From Crenobacter intestini (GTDB taxonomy: Bacteria; Pseudomonadota; Gammaproteobacteria; Burkholderiales; Chromobacteriaceae): a DNA stretch of 64,000 nt. The stretch spans positions 1 to 64,000 of the forward strand of contig NZ_STGJ01000015.1 of the NCBI RefSeq assembly GCF_004919095.1, in the 5' to 3' direction. Under the pieces are notes generated by a model. It did no database searches and was not told the DNA's origin. It saw nothing but the letters and a program-made list of their open reading frames with translations. Shown in pieces: positions 34,693 through 43,247 of this stretch (position 1 is its first letter; each line of letters starts with the position of its first letter). Position numbers and translations under genes: made by a program.

Positions 34693-35322
34693 TTAGCGCA
34701 CACGGATCTTCGGGTCGGCCGCGCCGCGGCGCATCGCCTTCAAAAAGCCGTTCAGCGGCGCCGGTGCTGCCACTTCGGGCAGCGTGTCGCGGTCAGGCCG
34801 CTGGGCCCAGAACGCCTGCCACGACGGAAACAGTTCGTGGAAGGTGCCGCGGTAGGGCTCGCGCCCCGGCCAGCGCATCTTCATGTCGCCGATCGGCGGC
34901 GCGTTCAGGTCGCTCGCGTACCAGTAGCACGGCAAGCGGCGACGGAACACCCACACGCCGTCGACGCGCTCGTAGTCGTCCCAGTACAGCATCTGCATGA
35001 TCACCCACTCGCGGCCGCATTCGTGCTCGTTCTTCGAGTAGACGACGCCGACCGCGTGGTCGGGGTCGGTGAACTCGATGATGTGCTGGCCGATATGGTG
35101 CGAGGTGCCGGTGAACTGGTCGCGCAGCGTGTCGTCGACCCAGGCCTTCAGGTGCGCACGGCCGGTCTTGTCGCGGCCGACCCGGATGTCGGGCGCGAAC
35201 AGGTTGACGTGCGCGTCCAGGTCGCGCATGTCGAGCGACAGCGCGTAGCGGCCGGCGAGTTGGCGGATCGACTCGAACGATTCGAGCCGGTCGATGCGTT
35301 CTTCTAGCGTCATTTCGGGCAT
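34693..35322 (-). CDS. SnoaL/NTF2-like protein, possible hydroxysteroid dehydratase
   Basis: A 209-residue protein whose first about 150 residues fit the SnoaL-like cone fold (LEERIDRLESFESIRQLAGR, YALSLDMRDLDAHVNLFAPD), followed by a C-terminal extension. Bile-acid 7alpha-dehydratases (BaiE, and Hsh2 of Sphingobium) belong to this superfamily, and dehydratases and ketosteroid isomerases share it. The sequence is longer than BaiE-type proteins (about 165 residues). Placement beside OYE and SDR genes supports a ring-modifying role, but scytalone-dehydratase-like chemistry on another ring position is equally possible. Confidence 0.7.
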   Translation of the reverse strand: MPEMTLEERIDRLESFESIRQLAGRYALSLDMRDLDAHVNLFAPDIRVGRDKTGRAHLKAWVDDTLRDQFTGTSHHIGQHIIEFTDPDHAVGVVYSKNEHECGREWVIMQMLYWDDYERVDGVWVFRRRLPCYWYASDLNAPPIGDMKMRWPGREPYRGTFHELFPSWQAFWAQRPDRDTLPEVAAPAPLNGFLKAMRRGAADPKIRVR

Positions 35323-35325
35323 CGC

Positions 35326-36102
35326 TTACTCCAGCGCGGTGACAAGGTCGGCCGCGCGGCCGCCATCGACCGACAGCACGGCGCCGGTCACGTAGCTGGC
35401 GTCGTCGCTGGCGAGGAACAGGATCGCGTTGGCGAGCTCTTCCGGGCGGCCGACGCGTTTCATCGGGATCAGCCGCTCGGTGCCGGCGCGCGTCTTGTCG
35501 TCGGAGAGCATGCCGGCGGTCGCCGGGGTCTCGACCACGCCGGGCACCACCACGTTGACACGCACGCCGCTGGCCGCGCCTTCGCTGGCCGCCGCGCGCG
35601 AGAAGTTGATCACCGCCGCCTTGGCCGCCGAGTAGCCGGCCATCCACGCGGTACCGAACAGCCCGCAGATCGACGCGATATTGACGATGGCACCGGCCGA
35701 GCCCTGCTCACGGAAGATGCGCAGCGCGCTGCGCGTGCCGAAGAAGGTGCCGTCGACGGTGGTGGTGAAGTTCGAGCGCCAGGCGTCAAGCTCGGTGTCG
35801 GCGATCGCGCCCCAGCTGTACGCCATCGCGTTGTTGACGACGATGTCGAGGCGGCCAGCCTTGGCGCGCGCCGACTCGATCGCGCCGGCGATCTGACCCT
35901 CGACGCCGACGTCGGCGACTACATAGTCGCACTGGCCGCCGCGCGCGCGCACCGCCTCGGCCACCGCTGCCAGCGGCGCCTCGCGGCGGCCGCAGATGAA
36001 CACATGCGCGCCCTCTTGCGCGAAACGGTGCGCGGTGGCTTCGCCAATGCCGGAGCTGCCGCCGGTGATGAAGGCGACCTTGCCTGCCAGTCTCTTGCCC
36101 AT
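35326..36102 (-). CDS. short-chain dehydrogenase/reductase
   Basis: A 258-residue SDR with TGGSSGIGEA (about 13-22), NNAM in place of NNAG, active-site serine region ASICG and YSAAK. MGKRLAGK at 36102 is the start, preceded by GGAGGCAGAC; the open frame extends upstream into the neighbouring gene. It starts 10 bp after the preceding SDR, in an operon with the SnoaL-like and OYE genes. A hydroxysteroid dehydrogenase role is likely but the position on the ring is unknown. Confidence 0.85.
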   Translation of the reverse strand: MGKRLAGKVAFITGGSSGIGEATAHRFAQEGAHVFICGRREAPLAAVAEAVRARGGQCDYVVADVGVEGQIAGAIESARAKAGRLDIVVNNAMAYSWGAIADTELDAWRSNFTTTVDGTFFGTRSALRIFREQGSAGAIVNIASICGLFGTAWMAGYSAAKAAVINFSRAAASEGAASGVRVNVVVPGVVETPATAGMLSDDKTRAGTERLIPMKRVGRPEELANAILFLASDDASYVTGAVLSVDGGRAADLVTALE

Positions 36103-36112
36103 GTCTGCCTCC

Positions 36113-36931
36113 TTACTTGAAGTAGCTGCCGCCGTTGGCGACGATGTCGGCGCCGGTGACCATCGCCGCGTCGTCGGACGCGACGAAGGCAACGGTGCGC
36201 GCGATGTCTTCCGGCTCGGCCATGCGGCCCAGCGGGATGGCGGCGACCATGCTGTTGATCCAGTCCTGGCCGACCTGCTGCATGATCGGGGTGTTGGTCG
36301 GGCCGGGCACCACGTTGTTGACGCGGATGCCGCGGGGGCCGAGTTCGCGGGCGAGCGAGCGCGCCATGCCGTGCAGCGCGGCCTTGGACGCGGCGTAGTG
36401 CAGGCTGCCCTCGCCCGAGATCGCCGAGGTCGACGAGATGTTGACGATATTGCCCTTGATGCCGTGCTTGACCATCAGGCGCACCGCCTCGCGCGTGCAG
36501 TAGAAGGTGCCGTTGAGGTTGACGTTGATCACGCCCTGCCAGCCTTCGTCGGCCATGTCGATGATCAGGTCGGGGAAGACGGTGACCGGCTCGCCGCGTG
36601 CCTGTTGCTCGCCGCGCAGCGCGAGGCGGGTCAGGAGCTTGTCGAAGCCGTCGTTCTTGCAGTTGCCGATGCCGGCGTTGTTGACGAGCACGTCGAAGCG
36701 GCCGTAACGCGCGTCGGTTTCGGCGAACACGGCGGCGACCGCGGCGCTGTCGGCGATATTGACCGAGCGGGCCATCGCGCCTTCAAGGCCGGCGACGGTT
36801 TCTTGTGCGGCGGCAAGGTTGATGTCGACCGCGACCACGTTGGCGCCCTCGGCTGCCAGTTGCCGCGCGATCGCGCGCCCCATGCCCTGCCCTGCGCCGG
36901 TAACCAGCGCGACCTTGCCTGCAAATCTCAT
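36113..36931 (-). CDS. short-chain dehydrogenase/reductase with an inserted loop
   Basis: A 272-residue SDR with TGAGQGMGRA, NNAG, SSTSA and YAASK. Compared with standard SDRs it carries about 25 extra residues between NNAG and the next helix (NCKNDGFDKLLTRLALRGEQ onward), which would lie near the substrate pocket. MRFAGKVAL at 36931 is the start, with AAGGAGAG upstream. It is the first gene of the SDR-SDR-SnoaL-OYE operon and has a steroid element 65 bp before its start. Confidence 0.85.
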   Translation of the reverse strand: MRFAGKVALVTGAGQGMGRAIARQLAAEGANVVAVDINLAAAQETVAGLEGAMARSVNIADSAAVAAVFAETDARYGRFDVLVNNAGIGNCKNDGFDKLLTRLALRGEQQARGEPVTVFPDLIIDMADEGWQGVINVNLNGTFYCTREAVRLMVKHGIKGNIVNISSTSAISGEGSLHYAASKAALHGMARSLARELGPRGIRVNNVVPGPTNTPIMQQVGQDWINSMVAAIPLGRMAEPEDIARTVAFVASDDAAMVTGADIVANGGSYFK

Positions 36932-36995
36932 CTTCAGCTCTCCTTGGGCGGGACCTCCCCGCACCGACGATGCTGACGAGCGCACGCGTCCGCGG

Positions 36996-37014
36996 CATCG
37001 TCCGCCAGGACTAG
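36996..37014 (-). promoter_or_regulatory. 19-bp steroid-regulon element, copy 5
   Basis: In gene orientation CTAGTCCTGGCGGACGATG, base-for-base identical to the fadD3 copy at 1728-1746, and 65 bp before the SDR start at 36931. Confidence 0.7.
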
Positions 37015-37082
37015 CCACAGTCAATCAAAAGGGATAGTGTTTGCAGATCATCAATGCGTTAGACATTGAGAAACGCCAGGCT

Positions 37083-37101
37083 TTCGTCCGATCGGACGAT
37101 G
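37083..37101 (+). promoter_or_regulatory. 19-bp steroid-regulon element, copy 6 (aldehyde dehydrogenase)
   Basis: Reads TTCGTCCGATCGGACGATG and contains a perfect 16-bp palindrome, TCGTCCGATCGGACGA. It lies 78 bp before the aldehyde dehydrogenase start and is the most symmetric copy, so it is a good guide to the true operator. Confidence 0.75.
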
Positions 37102-37178
37102 TCCGCGCGTGTTCGCCCCCCTAGCGTGTGCCCTGAACAGGCTCAGGCCGGCGAACACCAAAAAGGGAGACAAACATC

Positions 37179-38612
37179 ATGAACGCGCACGTCGGCCAGC
37201 TGGCCACCCCTCCGCTCGCGCAAATCCTGCAAAGGCAGCGCACGGTTTTCACCGCCGAGGGCGCGGTCAGCGCCGCGACACGCCGCGACCGGCTCGCCCG
37301 CCTCGAGGCGATGCTCAAAAAACACGCCGACGCGCTTGCCCGCGCGCAGGACGAGGACTTCGGCGGCCGCCACCCGGGCTTCTCGATGATGAACGACGTG
37401 CTCGCGCCGATGATGTCGGCCAGGCACTGCCAGAAGGCGCTCGTGCGCTGGATGAAGACCGAGCGGCGCGCCGGCCTGTTCCCGTTTTCCTTGTTCGGCC
37501 AGAAGACCGAGCTGCGCCACGAGCCCAAGGGCGTGGTCGGCATCATCGGCACCTGGAACGCGCCGGTGTTCACGCTGGCGAGCCCACTCGCCTACGTGCT
37601 CGCCGCCGGCAACCGCGCGATCCTCAAGCCCTCCGAGATCACGCCGCGCACCGCGCGTGCCTTCGCCGTCGGCATCGCCGAATTCTTCAGCCCGGACGAA
37701 ATCGCGGTGGTCGAAGGCGGGCCGGAGGTGGCCGACGCGCTCACCCGCCTGCCGCTGGACCACCTGGTGTTCACCGGGTCGACCGCCATCGGCAAGAAGG
37801 TGATGCAGAACGCCAGCGAGAACCTGGTACCGGTCACACTGGAGCTGGGCGGCAAGTCGCCGGTGATCGTCGGCAAGAGTGCCGACATCGGGCGCGCCGC
37901 CGAACGGCTGGCGGTCGGCAAGGCGAGCAATTCCGGGCAGATCTGCGTGACGCCCGACGTGGTCTACGTCGACGAGGCGCGCGCCGACCTGCTTGTCGCA
38001 GCGCTAAAGGCAGCCTTCCAGCGCCAGTTCCCGGCCATCGAAGGCAACGCCGACGTCACCCAGGTCGTCAACGCGCGCCACTTCGAGCGCATCAAGGGCT
38101 ATCTCGACGAGGCACGCGCCGCCGGCACCCGCATCGAATTGGCCGGTGACACGCCCACCGACGGCAGCCGGCGCCTGCCGATGGCGCTGGTGGTCAACCC
38201 ATCGCCCGGCCTCAGGATCATGCAGGAAGAAATCTTCGGGCCGGCGCTGGTCGTGCTGACCTACCGCGACGTCAAGGACGTTGTCGCCGACATCAACGCG
38301 CGCCCGCGCCCGCTCGCGCTCTACTACTTCGGCAACGACCAGGCCGAAGAACGCTACGTGCTCGACCACACCCTCTCCGGCGGGGTCGCCGTCAACGACG
38401 TACTGATGCACGCTGCACTGCAGGACGCGCCGTTCGGCGGCGTCGGCGCGTCCGGCATGGGCCGCTACCACGGCCGCGAAGGCTTCAACGAGTTCTCGCA
38501 CCTGCGCACCGTCTACCGCGCCGGCTGGTTCGACCCGCGCCAGAAGATGGGCACGCTGCCACCCTATCCGGCCGATTTGACCGACAAGATCCGCAAGTGG
38601 GTGGGCCAATGA
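37179..38612 (+). CDS. coniferyl-type aldehyde dehydrogenase, candidate steroid aldehyde dehydrogenase (Sad)
   Basis: A 477-residue class-3-like aldehyde dehydrogenase. IIGTWNAPV, FTGSTAIGKKV (cofactor binding), LELGGKSP (general base glutamate) and NSGQICVTPD (nucleophilic cysteine) are present. In aldolytic bile-acid side-chain degradation, the first aldolase leaves a C22 steroid aldehyde that Sad oxidises to the acid; the presence of two aldolase systems in this window makes that role attractive. A role on a plant-type aromatic aldehyde is the alternative. It is coupled to the SDR downstream by a 4-bp overlap. Confidence 0.82.
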   Translation: MNAHVGQLATPPLAQILQRQRTVFTAEGAVSAATRRDRLARLEAMLKKHADALARAQDEDFGGRHPGFSMMNDVLAPMMSARHCQKALVRWMKTERRAGLFPFSLFGQKTELRHEPKGVVGIIGTWNAPVFTLASPLAYVLAAGNRAILKPSEITPRTARAFAVGIAEFFSPDEIAVVEGGPEVADALTRLPLDHLVFTGSTAIGKKVMQNASENLVPVTLELGGKSPVIVGKSADIGRAAERLAVGKASNSGQICVTPDVVYVDEARADLLVAALKAAFQRQFPAIEGNADVTQVVNARHFERIKGYLDEARAAGTRIELAGDTPTDGSRRLPMALVVNPSPGLRIMQEEIFGPALVVLTYRDVKDVVADINARPRPLALYYFGNDQAEERYVLDHTLSGGVAVNDVLMHAALQDAPFGGVGASGMGRYHGREGFNEFSHLRTVYRAGWFDPRQKMGTLPPYPADLTDKIRKWVGQ

Positions 38613-39448
38613 ACGCCGCCCCGGTAGTACTCATCACCGGCGCGAGCCGCGGCATCGGCCGCGCCACCGCGCTTGCGTTTGCCCGAGCAGGCTGGCGCGT
38701 CGCCATTGCCGCTCGCACGCAAAACCCCGGCGAGCGCCACGCGCATGCGCTTACCGGACGCGACGGCGCGCCGCTCGCAGGCTCGCTCGCCGAGACCGCG
38801 CAGGTGATCGAAGAGATCGGCGGCGAAGTGCTCGCCGTGCCGATGGACCTGTTGGACATCGCGTCGGTCGACGCTGCGCTGGACGCCGTACTCGCACGCT
38901 TCGGCCGTATCGACGCGCTCGTCAACAACGCGATCTACCAGAGCGCCTCGCTTAACGCGGCCTTTCTCGACATCGACGACGATGAATGGCAGCGGGTGTT
39001 CACCGGCTACGTGCGCGCCCCCTATCGGCTGACCCGCCGCGCGCTCGAGCTGATGCTCTCGCAAGGCACCGGCGTGATCGTCAACGTGAGCTCCGGCGCC
39101 GGCGAATCCGACCCGCCGATTCCGGCGGCCAAGGGCGGCTGGGGCTACGCGTACGGCGCCGGCAAGGGTGCGTTCTCGCGCATGGCCGGCGTGATCGCCA
39201 CCGAACACCAGGGTTCGGGGGTGCGCGCGTACACGGTCAACCCCGGCGTCGTCGCCACCGAGGCGCTCAAGGCAACCATAGGCGACAACGGCGAGCTCGC
39301 TCGCCGCCTCGGCGCGGCCGACCCGGCGCTGCCGGCGGCGGTGATCCTGATGCTGGCCGAAGACGACACTGCCGGCGCGCTGCAAAAACGCACGGTACAG
39401 GTGCCCGACTACCAGCTGGACGACGCCGGCCGAGTCGTGCTGGCGTAA
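38609..39448 (+). CDS. short-chain dehydrogenase/reductase
   Basis: A 279-residue SDR with TGASRGIGRA, NNAI instead of NNAG, the serine region SSGAG and YGAGK. The segment ARTQNPGERHAHALTG after the second strand is longer than usual. The ATG at 38609 overlaps the aldehyde dehydrogenase stop (ATGA), so the two are co-translated. It may oxidise the alcohol or hydroxyacyl intermediate of the same side-chain branch. Confidence 0.85.
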   Translation: MNAAPVVLITGASRGIGRATALAFARAGWRVAIAARTQNPGERHAHALTGRDGAPLAGSLAETAQVIEEIGGEVLAVPMDLLDIASVDAALDAVLARFGRIDALVNNAIYQSASLNAAFLDIDDDEWQRVFTGYVRAPYRLTRRALELMLSQGTGVIVNVSSGAGESDPPIPAAKGGWGYAYGAGKGAFSRMAGVIATEHQGSGVRAYTVNPGVVATEALKATIGDNGELARRLGAADPALPAAVILMLAEDDTAGALQKRTVQVPDYQLDDAGRVVLA

Positions 39449-39461
39449 CCCCAGACAACCA

Positions 39462-39490
39462 CAAGGCCCCGTGCGTAGCGCGGGGCCTTG
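39462..39490. terminator. bidirectional hairpin between convergent genes
   Basis: CAAGGCCCCG and CGGGGCCTTG with a 9-base loop, between the SDR (plus) and the LuxR-type gene (minus). T-runs are weak on both sides. Confidence 0.65.
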
Positions 39491-39510
39491 TGGCATTAGC
39501 CAATACAGTT

Positions 39511-40680
39511 TCAGCTTCCTGTGACCGGCTGGCCCAAGGCGCTCACGCTGTTGAGCATGATGCGTACGAGCTCCGTCTGCCGGCGCACGCCGGTCTTGGA
39601 GAAGATCGAGCGCAGGTGGGCGCGCGCGGTGTTGTGGCGGATGCCGAGCTCCTCGGCGGCTTCTTCCAGCGACAGGCCGTTGGCCAAGTGCACCGCCAGC
39701 TGCGACTCGGCCTGGGTCAGCCCGAACAGCTTCTGCGTGACCTTGAGCGGCGCCTGGCTCTTCTGCTCGGCGTCACGGATATAGACGATCGCCGCCGGGC
39801 GCTGGCGGCCGGACACCCAGTCGTTGGGCGGTACCGCTTTAACGACGACGCCAAGGCTGACCCGCCCGGACGGGCGCGCCAGCGACAGCGCCTCGGCGAT
39901 GGTCGGGTCGCTCTCCGGCTTCTCGCCGGCCGAGCGCGCGAGGCTGTCCTTGATCAGCGCCTGCAAGGCGCGGTTGTCGCCCGGGTAGGCCGCCTCCAGC
40001 CGCCCCTGCGTACGCTTGAGCCCGTCGCCCTCGGAGAGCAACGTGCGCGCGATCTGGTTCTGCTCGAGGATCTGCGCCTTCTCGTCGAGCACGATGGTTG
40101 CGACCATCATCCGCGACACCGCCTCGCTGTAGAGCAGTCCGACCGACTCGTTCGCGTACATGCGCGTCTGCAGGTTCAGCGTGCGCTTGAGGTGCGGCAA
40201 CAGCAGCGTAAGCAACTGGCGGTCGGTCTCGTCGAACGCGTCGGCTTCCTCGTCGCGGGTGACGCGGATCTTGAATTCGCCGTCGTCCAGCGTGCGGATG
40301 TCCGCCGCCATCACGTGGAACACGCCGTAAGGGCCGCAAAAGTGCTGGTAAAAGGGCGACGCGCGCCATTCGCTCTCGCCCATCAGGTCGCCGATGGTGT
40401 ACACCCGGTCGCTGATGAGGTCGACGAAGGGGCTCGGGTAGTTGTACTGCACGCGCTTTTCATGCCGCGACTCGAACACCTTGCCGGCGGTGATCATGTT
40501 GCCAACGTCGCTGTCGCTCTCGGGGCGGACGATCAGGGTGACGAAGTTCGCGCGGAACATGTCGCGCAGGGTGTCGACCGCGCGCTGCCAGTTCGACGGT
40601 TCGTACGCGGTCTCGTAGAGGGTGCCCAGCGCGTGGCTGAACTCGGAAAGGTTGACGCGGGTCGCGAGCGCTTCAGTCAT
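39511..40680 (-). CDS. LuxR-family regulator, TeiR-like
   Basis: A 389-residue protein with a C-terminal LuxR helix-turn-helix (LTQAESQLAVHLANGLSLEE, AAEELGIRHNTARAHLRSIF, about 320-375) and a long N-terminal region without a recognisable autoinducer domain. Length and layout match TeiR of Comamonas testosteroni (about 390 residues), a positive regulator of steroid genes. It lies inside the locus and is the best candidate to bind the 19-bp element, although none precedes its own gene. MTEALATRV at 40680 is chosen as start; a 20-codon leader frame with a much better ribosome site overlaps it, so translation may be coupled. Confidence 0.82.
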   Translation of the reverse strand: MTEALATRVNLSEFSHALGTLYETAYEPSNWQRAVDTLRDMFRANFVTLIVRPESDSDVGNMITAGKVFESRHEKRVQYNYPSPFVDLISDRVYTIGDLMGESEWRASPFYQHFCGPYGVFHVMAADIRTLDDGEFKIRVTRDEEADAFDETDRQLLTLLLPHLKRTLNLQTRMYANESVGLLYSEAVSRMMVATIVLDEKAQILEQNQIARTLLSEGDGLKRTQGRLEAAYPGDNRALQALIKDSLARSAGEKPESDPTIAEALSLARPSGRVSLGVVVKAVPPNDWVSGRQRPAAIVYIRDAEQKSQAPLKVTQKLFGLTQAESQLAVHLANGLSLEEAAEELGIRHNTARAHLRSIFSKTGVRRQTELVRIMLNSVSALGQPVTGS

Positions 40681-40735
40681 CGGCGCGGACCATTCGGGCA
40701 AGACCGGGCGAAGCCCGGGCGATAAGGTGCGGCAT
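40673..40735 (-). CDS. 20-residue leader peptide frame overlapping the LuxR-type gene
   Basis: ATG at 40735 with AAGGAG seven bases upstream; translation MPHLIARASPGLARMVRADD, stop overlapping the regulator start codon region by 8 bases. An mRNA hairpin (CCGGGCTTCGCCCGG-like) lies inside it. No match to a known peptide; a coupling leader is the simplest reading. Confidence 0.4.
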   Translation of the reverse strand: MPHLIARASPGLARMVRADD

Positions 40736-40778
40736 GCTGTCTCCTTTGTGGCTTGCTCGACCTCTGGCGGGCCGTGAC

Positions 40779-40802
40779 GGCCGGCCACCTGCGTGGCCGG
40801 CC
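40779..40802. repeat. strong hairpin upstream of the LuxR-type gene
   Basis: GGCCGGCCAC and GTGGCCGGCC around CTGC, a perfect 10-bp stem. It follows the RND gene stop by about 48 bp on the minus strand but lacks a T-run; it may be a factor-dependent terminator or an RNA stabiliser. Confidence 0.5.
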
Positions 40803-40849
40803 GGACAGACAATTTATGCCATTTGTAAGTCTTGGCGTCAACGTTGGCC

Positions 40850-43246
40850 TCAGGCCGCCTGCCGGCTTGCCTCCCCTTGCAGGATGCGCTCGCCCTGGCG
40901 CTGCCAGACCGACAGGTTCAGCCAGCAGGCGAGCGCCGGCGCCAGCGTGATCGCACCCAGCACGTTGACGAAGAACATGAACGCGAGCAGCACGCCCATG
41001 TCGGCCTGGAACTTCAGCGAGGAGAACGCCCAGGTGCCGACCGACAGCGCCATGGTCAGCGCGGTGAACACTGCCGCGGTGCCGCGCTGGCGCAAGGCCT
41101 CGTAGTACGCTTCGCGCAGCGGCAGCCCGCGCAATCGCATCTCGTGCTCGATTCGCTCGAAGAGATAGATGCCGTAGTCGACCCCCACGCCGACACCCAG
41201 CGCGATCACCGGCAGCGTCGACACCTTCAGGCCTATCCCGAGGCGTGCCATCAGCGCATTACACAGGATGGACACCAGCGCGAGCGGCACGATGATGCAC
41301 AGCACCGCGCGCCACGAGCGGAAGGTCAGCAGGCACAGCAGGGTGATCGCGCCGAAGATCGCCAGCAGCATGGTCACCTCGGCGTGCTCGACCGCCTCGT
41401 TGGTCGCCAGCGCGACGCCGGCGCTGCCGCCGGCCATGCGGAAGGTGACGCCCGGCGTGTGGTCGGCCGCGATCAAGCGCTTCATCTCGTTGCCGACATG
41501 CGCGAGCGTCGCGCCCTTGTGGTCCTGCAGGTAGACCAGCACCTGCATGGCGCCGCAACCGTCGACGGTCAGCCCCATCTGCGGGTCCATCGCGCGCGCC
41601 CCCTGACGCAGGCTGTCGCCGGTCGACGGGATGAACGCCCAGCGCGGGTTGCCTTCATTCTGACCGGCGATGGTGAACTTGGCGGCCGAGGGCAGGCTGA
41701 CCACCGACTGCACGCCAGCGACCCCTTTCATGCGGTGTTCGAAGCGGTTGACCGCCTGCATCAGCGCCGGCGACAGGCACTCGCCGCCCTCGGCACCGGT
41801 CTTGCTCTCGACCACTGCGGTCAGCACATCCATCCCGATCGAATAGGTCGACACGATGCGGTTGTGGTCCTGGTTGTAGCGCGACTCGGCGCGCAACTCG
41901 GGCACCCCGCTGCCGATGTCGCCGACCTCGAGTTTGCGTGACTCCAGCGTGCCCCAGCCGAGCACCGCCAGCGACGCGACAATCGCGAAGAGTGCCGGCG
42001 TAGGCGTCGCAAACGCCGAGATCTTCCACCACAGGGGGTGACGCGCTTCGGCGTCGCTCGCGGCACGGGCGCCCGCCTCAAGCTTGAGGAAGGACAGCAC
42101 GATGGGCAGGAACACCTTGTTGGTGAGGATCATCAGCGTCACGCCCAAACAGGCGGTGATGCCCAGTTCGCGCACGATCTGGATGTCGATCATCATGATG
42201 ACCATAAAACCCAGCGCGTTGGTCAACAGCGCGACCGCGCCCGGGATGAACAGCTTGCGAAAGGCGGCGATGGCCGCCTCGCGCGACGTCCGCCCGGCGA
42301 GCACCTCCTGCTTCCACGCGTTGGTCATCTGCACCGCGTGCGACACGCCGATCGAGAAGATCAGGAAGGGCACCAGGATGGACATCGGGTCGATCCCCAG
42401 GCCGAACGCCGGCAGCAGGCCGACCAGCCACACCACCGGCAGCAAGGCGACCAACAGCGCAACGACGGTCAGCTTGAGCGAGCGGCTGTACCCGAACAGC
42501 AGCACCGCGGTGATCGCGAAGGCGATGCCAAAGAACATGAAGACCTGGCCCAATGCCGCCTGCACGTCGCCGACTACCTTGGCGAAACCGACGATATTGA
42601 TCTCGATGTCGTCGCTGGAGTACTTGGCGCGGATGTCCTCGAGTTTGCCGGCGATCTCGGCGTAATCGACCGGCAAGCCGGTCTCCGGGTTGATTTCCTG
42701 CAGGTCGGCCTGCACCAGCGCACCTTTCTGATCGTTGGCGACCAGGCGGCCGATGGTGCCGGAACGAGCAACGTTGCGCTGCACTACAGCCAGCTCGTCA
42801 GGTTGGGCGGAGAAGCGCGCCGGCACCACCACGTCGCTGACAAAGCCCTCCTCGGTCACCTCGGTGTAGCGTACCGAAGGCGTGAACAGCGACGACACCC
42901 GGGTGCGGTTGACCCCGGGGATGAAGAACACTTCGTCGGTCACCCCGCGCAGGGTGTCCATGAACGGCTTCTGGTAAATGTCGCCGCCGCCCTTCACCCG
43001 CACGTTGACAAGGATGCGGTTGGCACCCGAGAACACGTTCGCGTAGTCGGTCAGCGTCTTCATGTACGGGTGCGACAACGGGATCAGCTTGTTGAAGCCG
43101 GGATCGAGCCGCGCCTGGCTCGCACCCCACGCCAGCGCGAGGGTGATCGCAGAGAACAGGATCAGCAGGGTGTTGCGGTGGCGGATCAGCCGCTCGGCCA
43201 CGCCGTCGACGAAACGGCGCAGGCGGCTGTCATGGTTCTGGCTCAT
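40850..43246 (-). CDS. RND-superfamily (MMPL-type) permease
   Basis: A 798-residue membrane protein with the RND layout: first membrane segment at about 25-42, a large periplasmic loop (about 45-230), a block of five to six segments (about 240-410), a second periplasmic loop, and a second block near the C-terminus. ARFSAQPDEL and GIDPMSILVPFLIFSIGVSH are family-like. MMPL/HpnN-type RNDs move lipids and sterols. The YCF48-like gene starts the same operon and ends 1 bp before it. A role in steroid uptake or export together with DUF1302/DUF1329 proteins is inferred from co-occurrence. Confidence 0.87.
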   Translation of the reverse strand: MSQNHDSRLRRFVDGVAERLIRHRNTLLILFSAITLALAWGASQARLDPGFNKLIPLSHPYMKTLTDYANVFSGANRILVNVRVKGGGDIYQKPFMDTLRGVTDEVFFIPGVNRTRVSSLFTPSVRYTEVTEEGFVSDVVVPARFSAQPDELAVVQRNVARSGTIGRLVANDQKGALVQADLQEINPETGLPVDYAEIAGKLEDIRAKYSSDDIEINIVGFAKVVGDVQAALGQVFMFFGIAFAITAVLLFGYSRSLKLTVVALLVALLPVVWLVGLLPAFGLGIDPMSILVPFLIFSIGVSHAVQMTNAWKQEVLAGRTSREAAIAAFRKLFIPGAVALLTNALGFMVIMMIDIQIVRELGITACLGVTLMILTNKVFLPIVLSFLKLEAGARAASDAEARHPLWWKISAFATPTPALFAIVASLAVLGWGTLESRKLEVGDIGSGVPELRAESRYNQDHNRIVSTYSIGMDVLTAVVESKTGAEGGECLSPALMQAVNRFEHRMKGVAGVQSVVSLPSAAKFTIAGQNEGNPRWAFIPSTGDSLRQGARAMDPQMGLTVDGCGAMQVLVYLQDHKGATLAHVGNEMKRLIAADHTPGVTFRMAGGSAGVALATNEAVEHAEVTMLLAIFGAITLLCLLTFRSWRAVLCIIVPLALVSILCNALMARLGIGLKVSTLPVIALGVGVGVDYGIYLFERIEHEMRLRGLPLREAYYEALRQRGTAAVFTALTMALSVGTWAFSSLKFQADMGVLLAFMFFVNVLGAITLAPALACWLNLSVWQRQGERILQGEASRQAA

Positions 43247-43247
43247 C

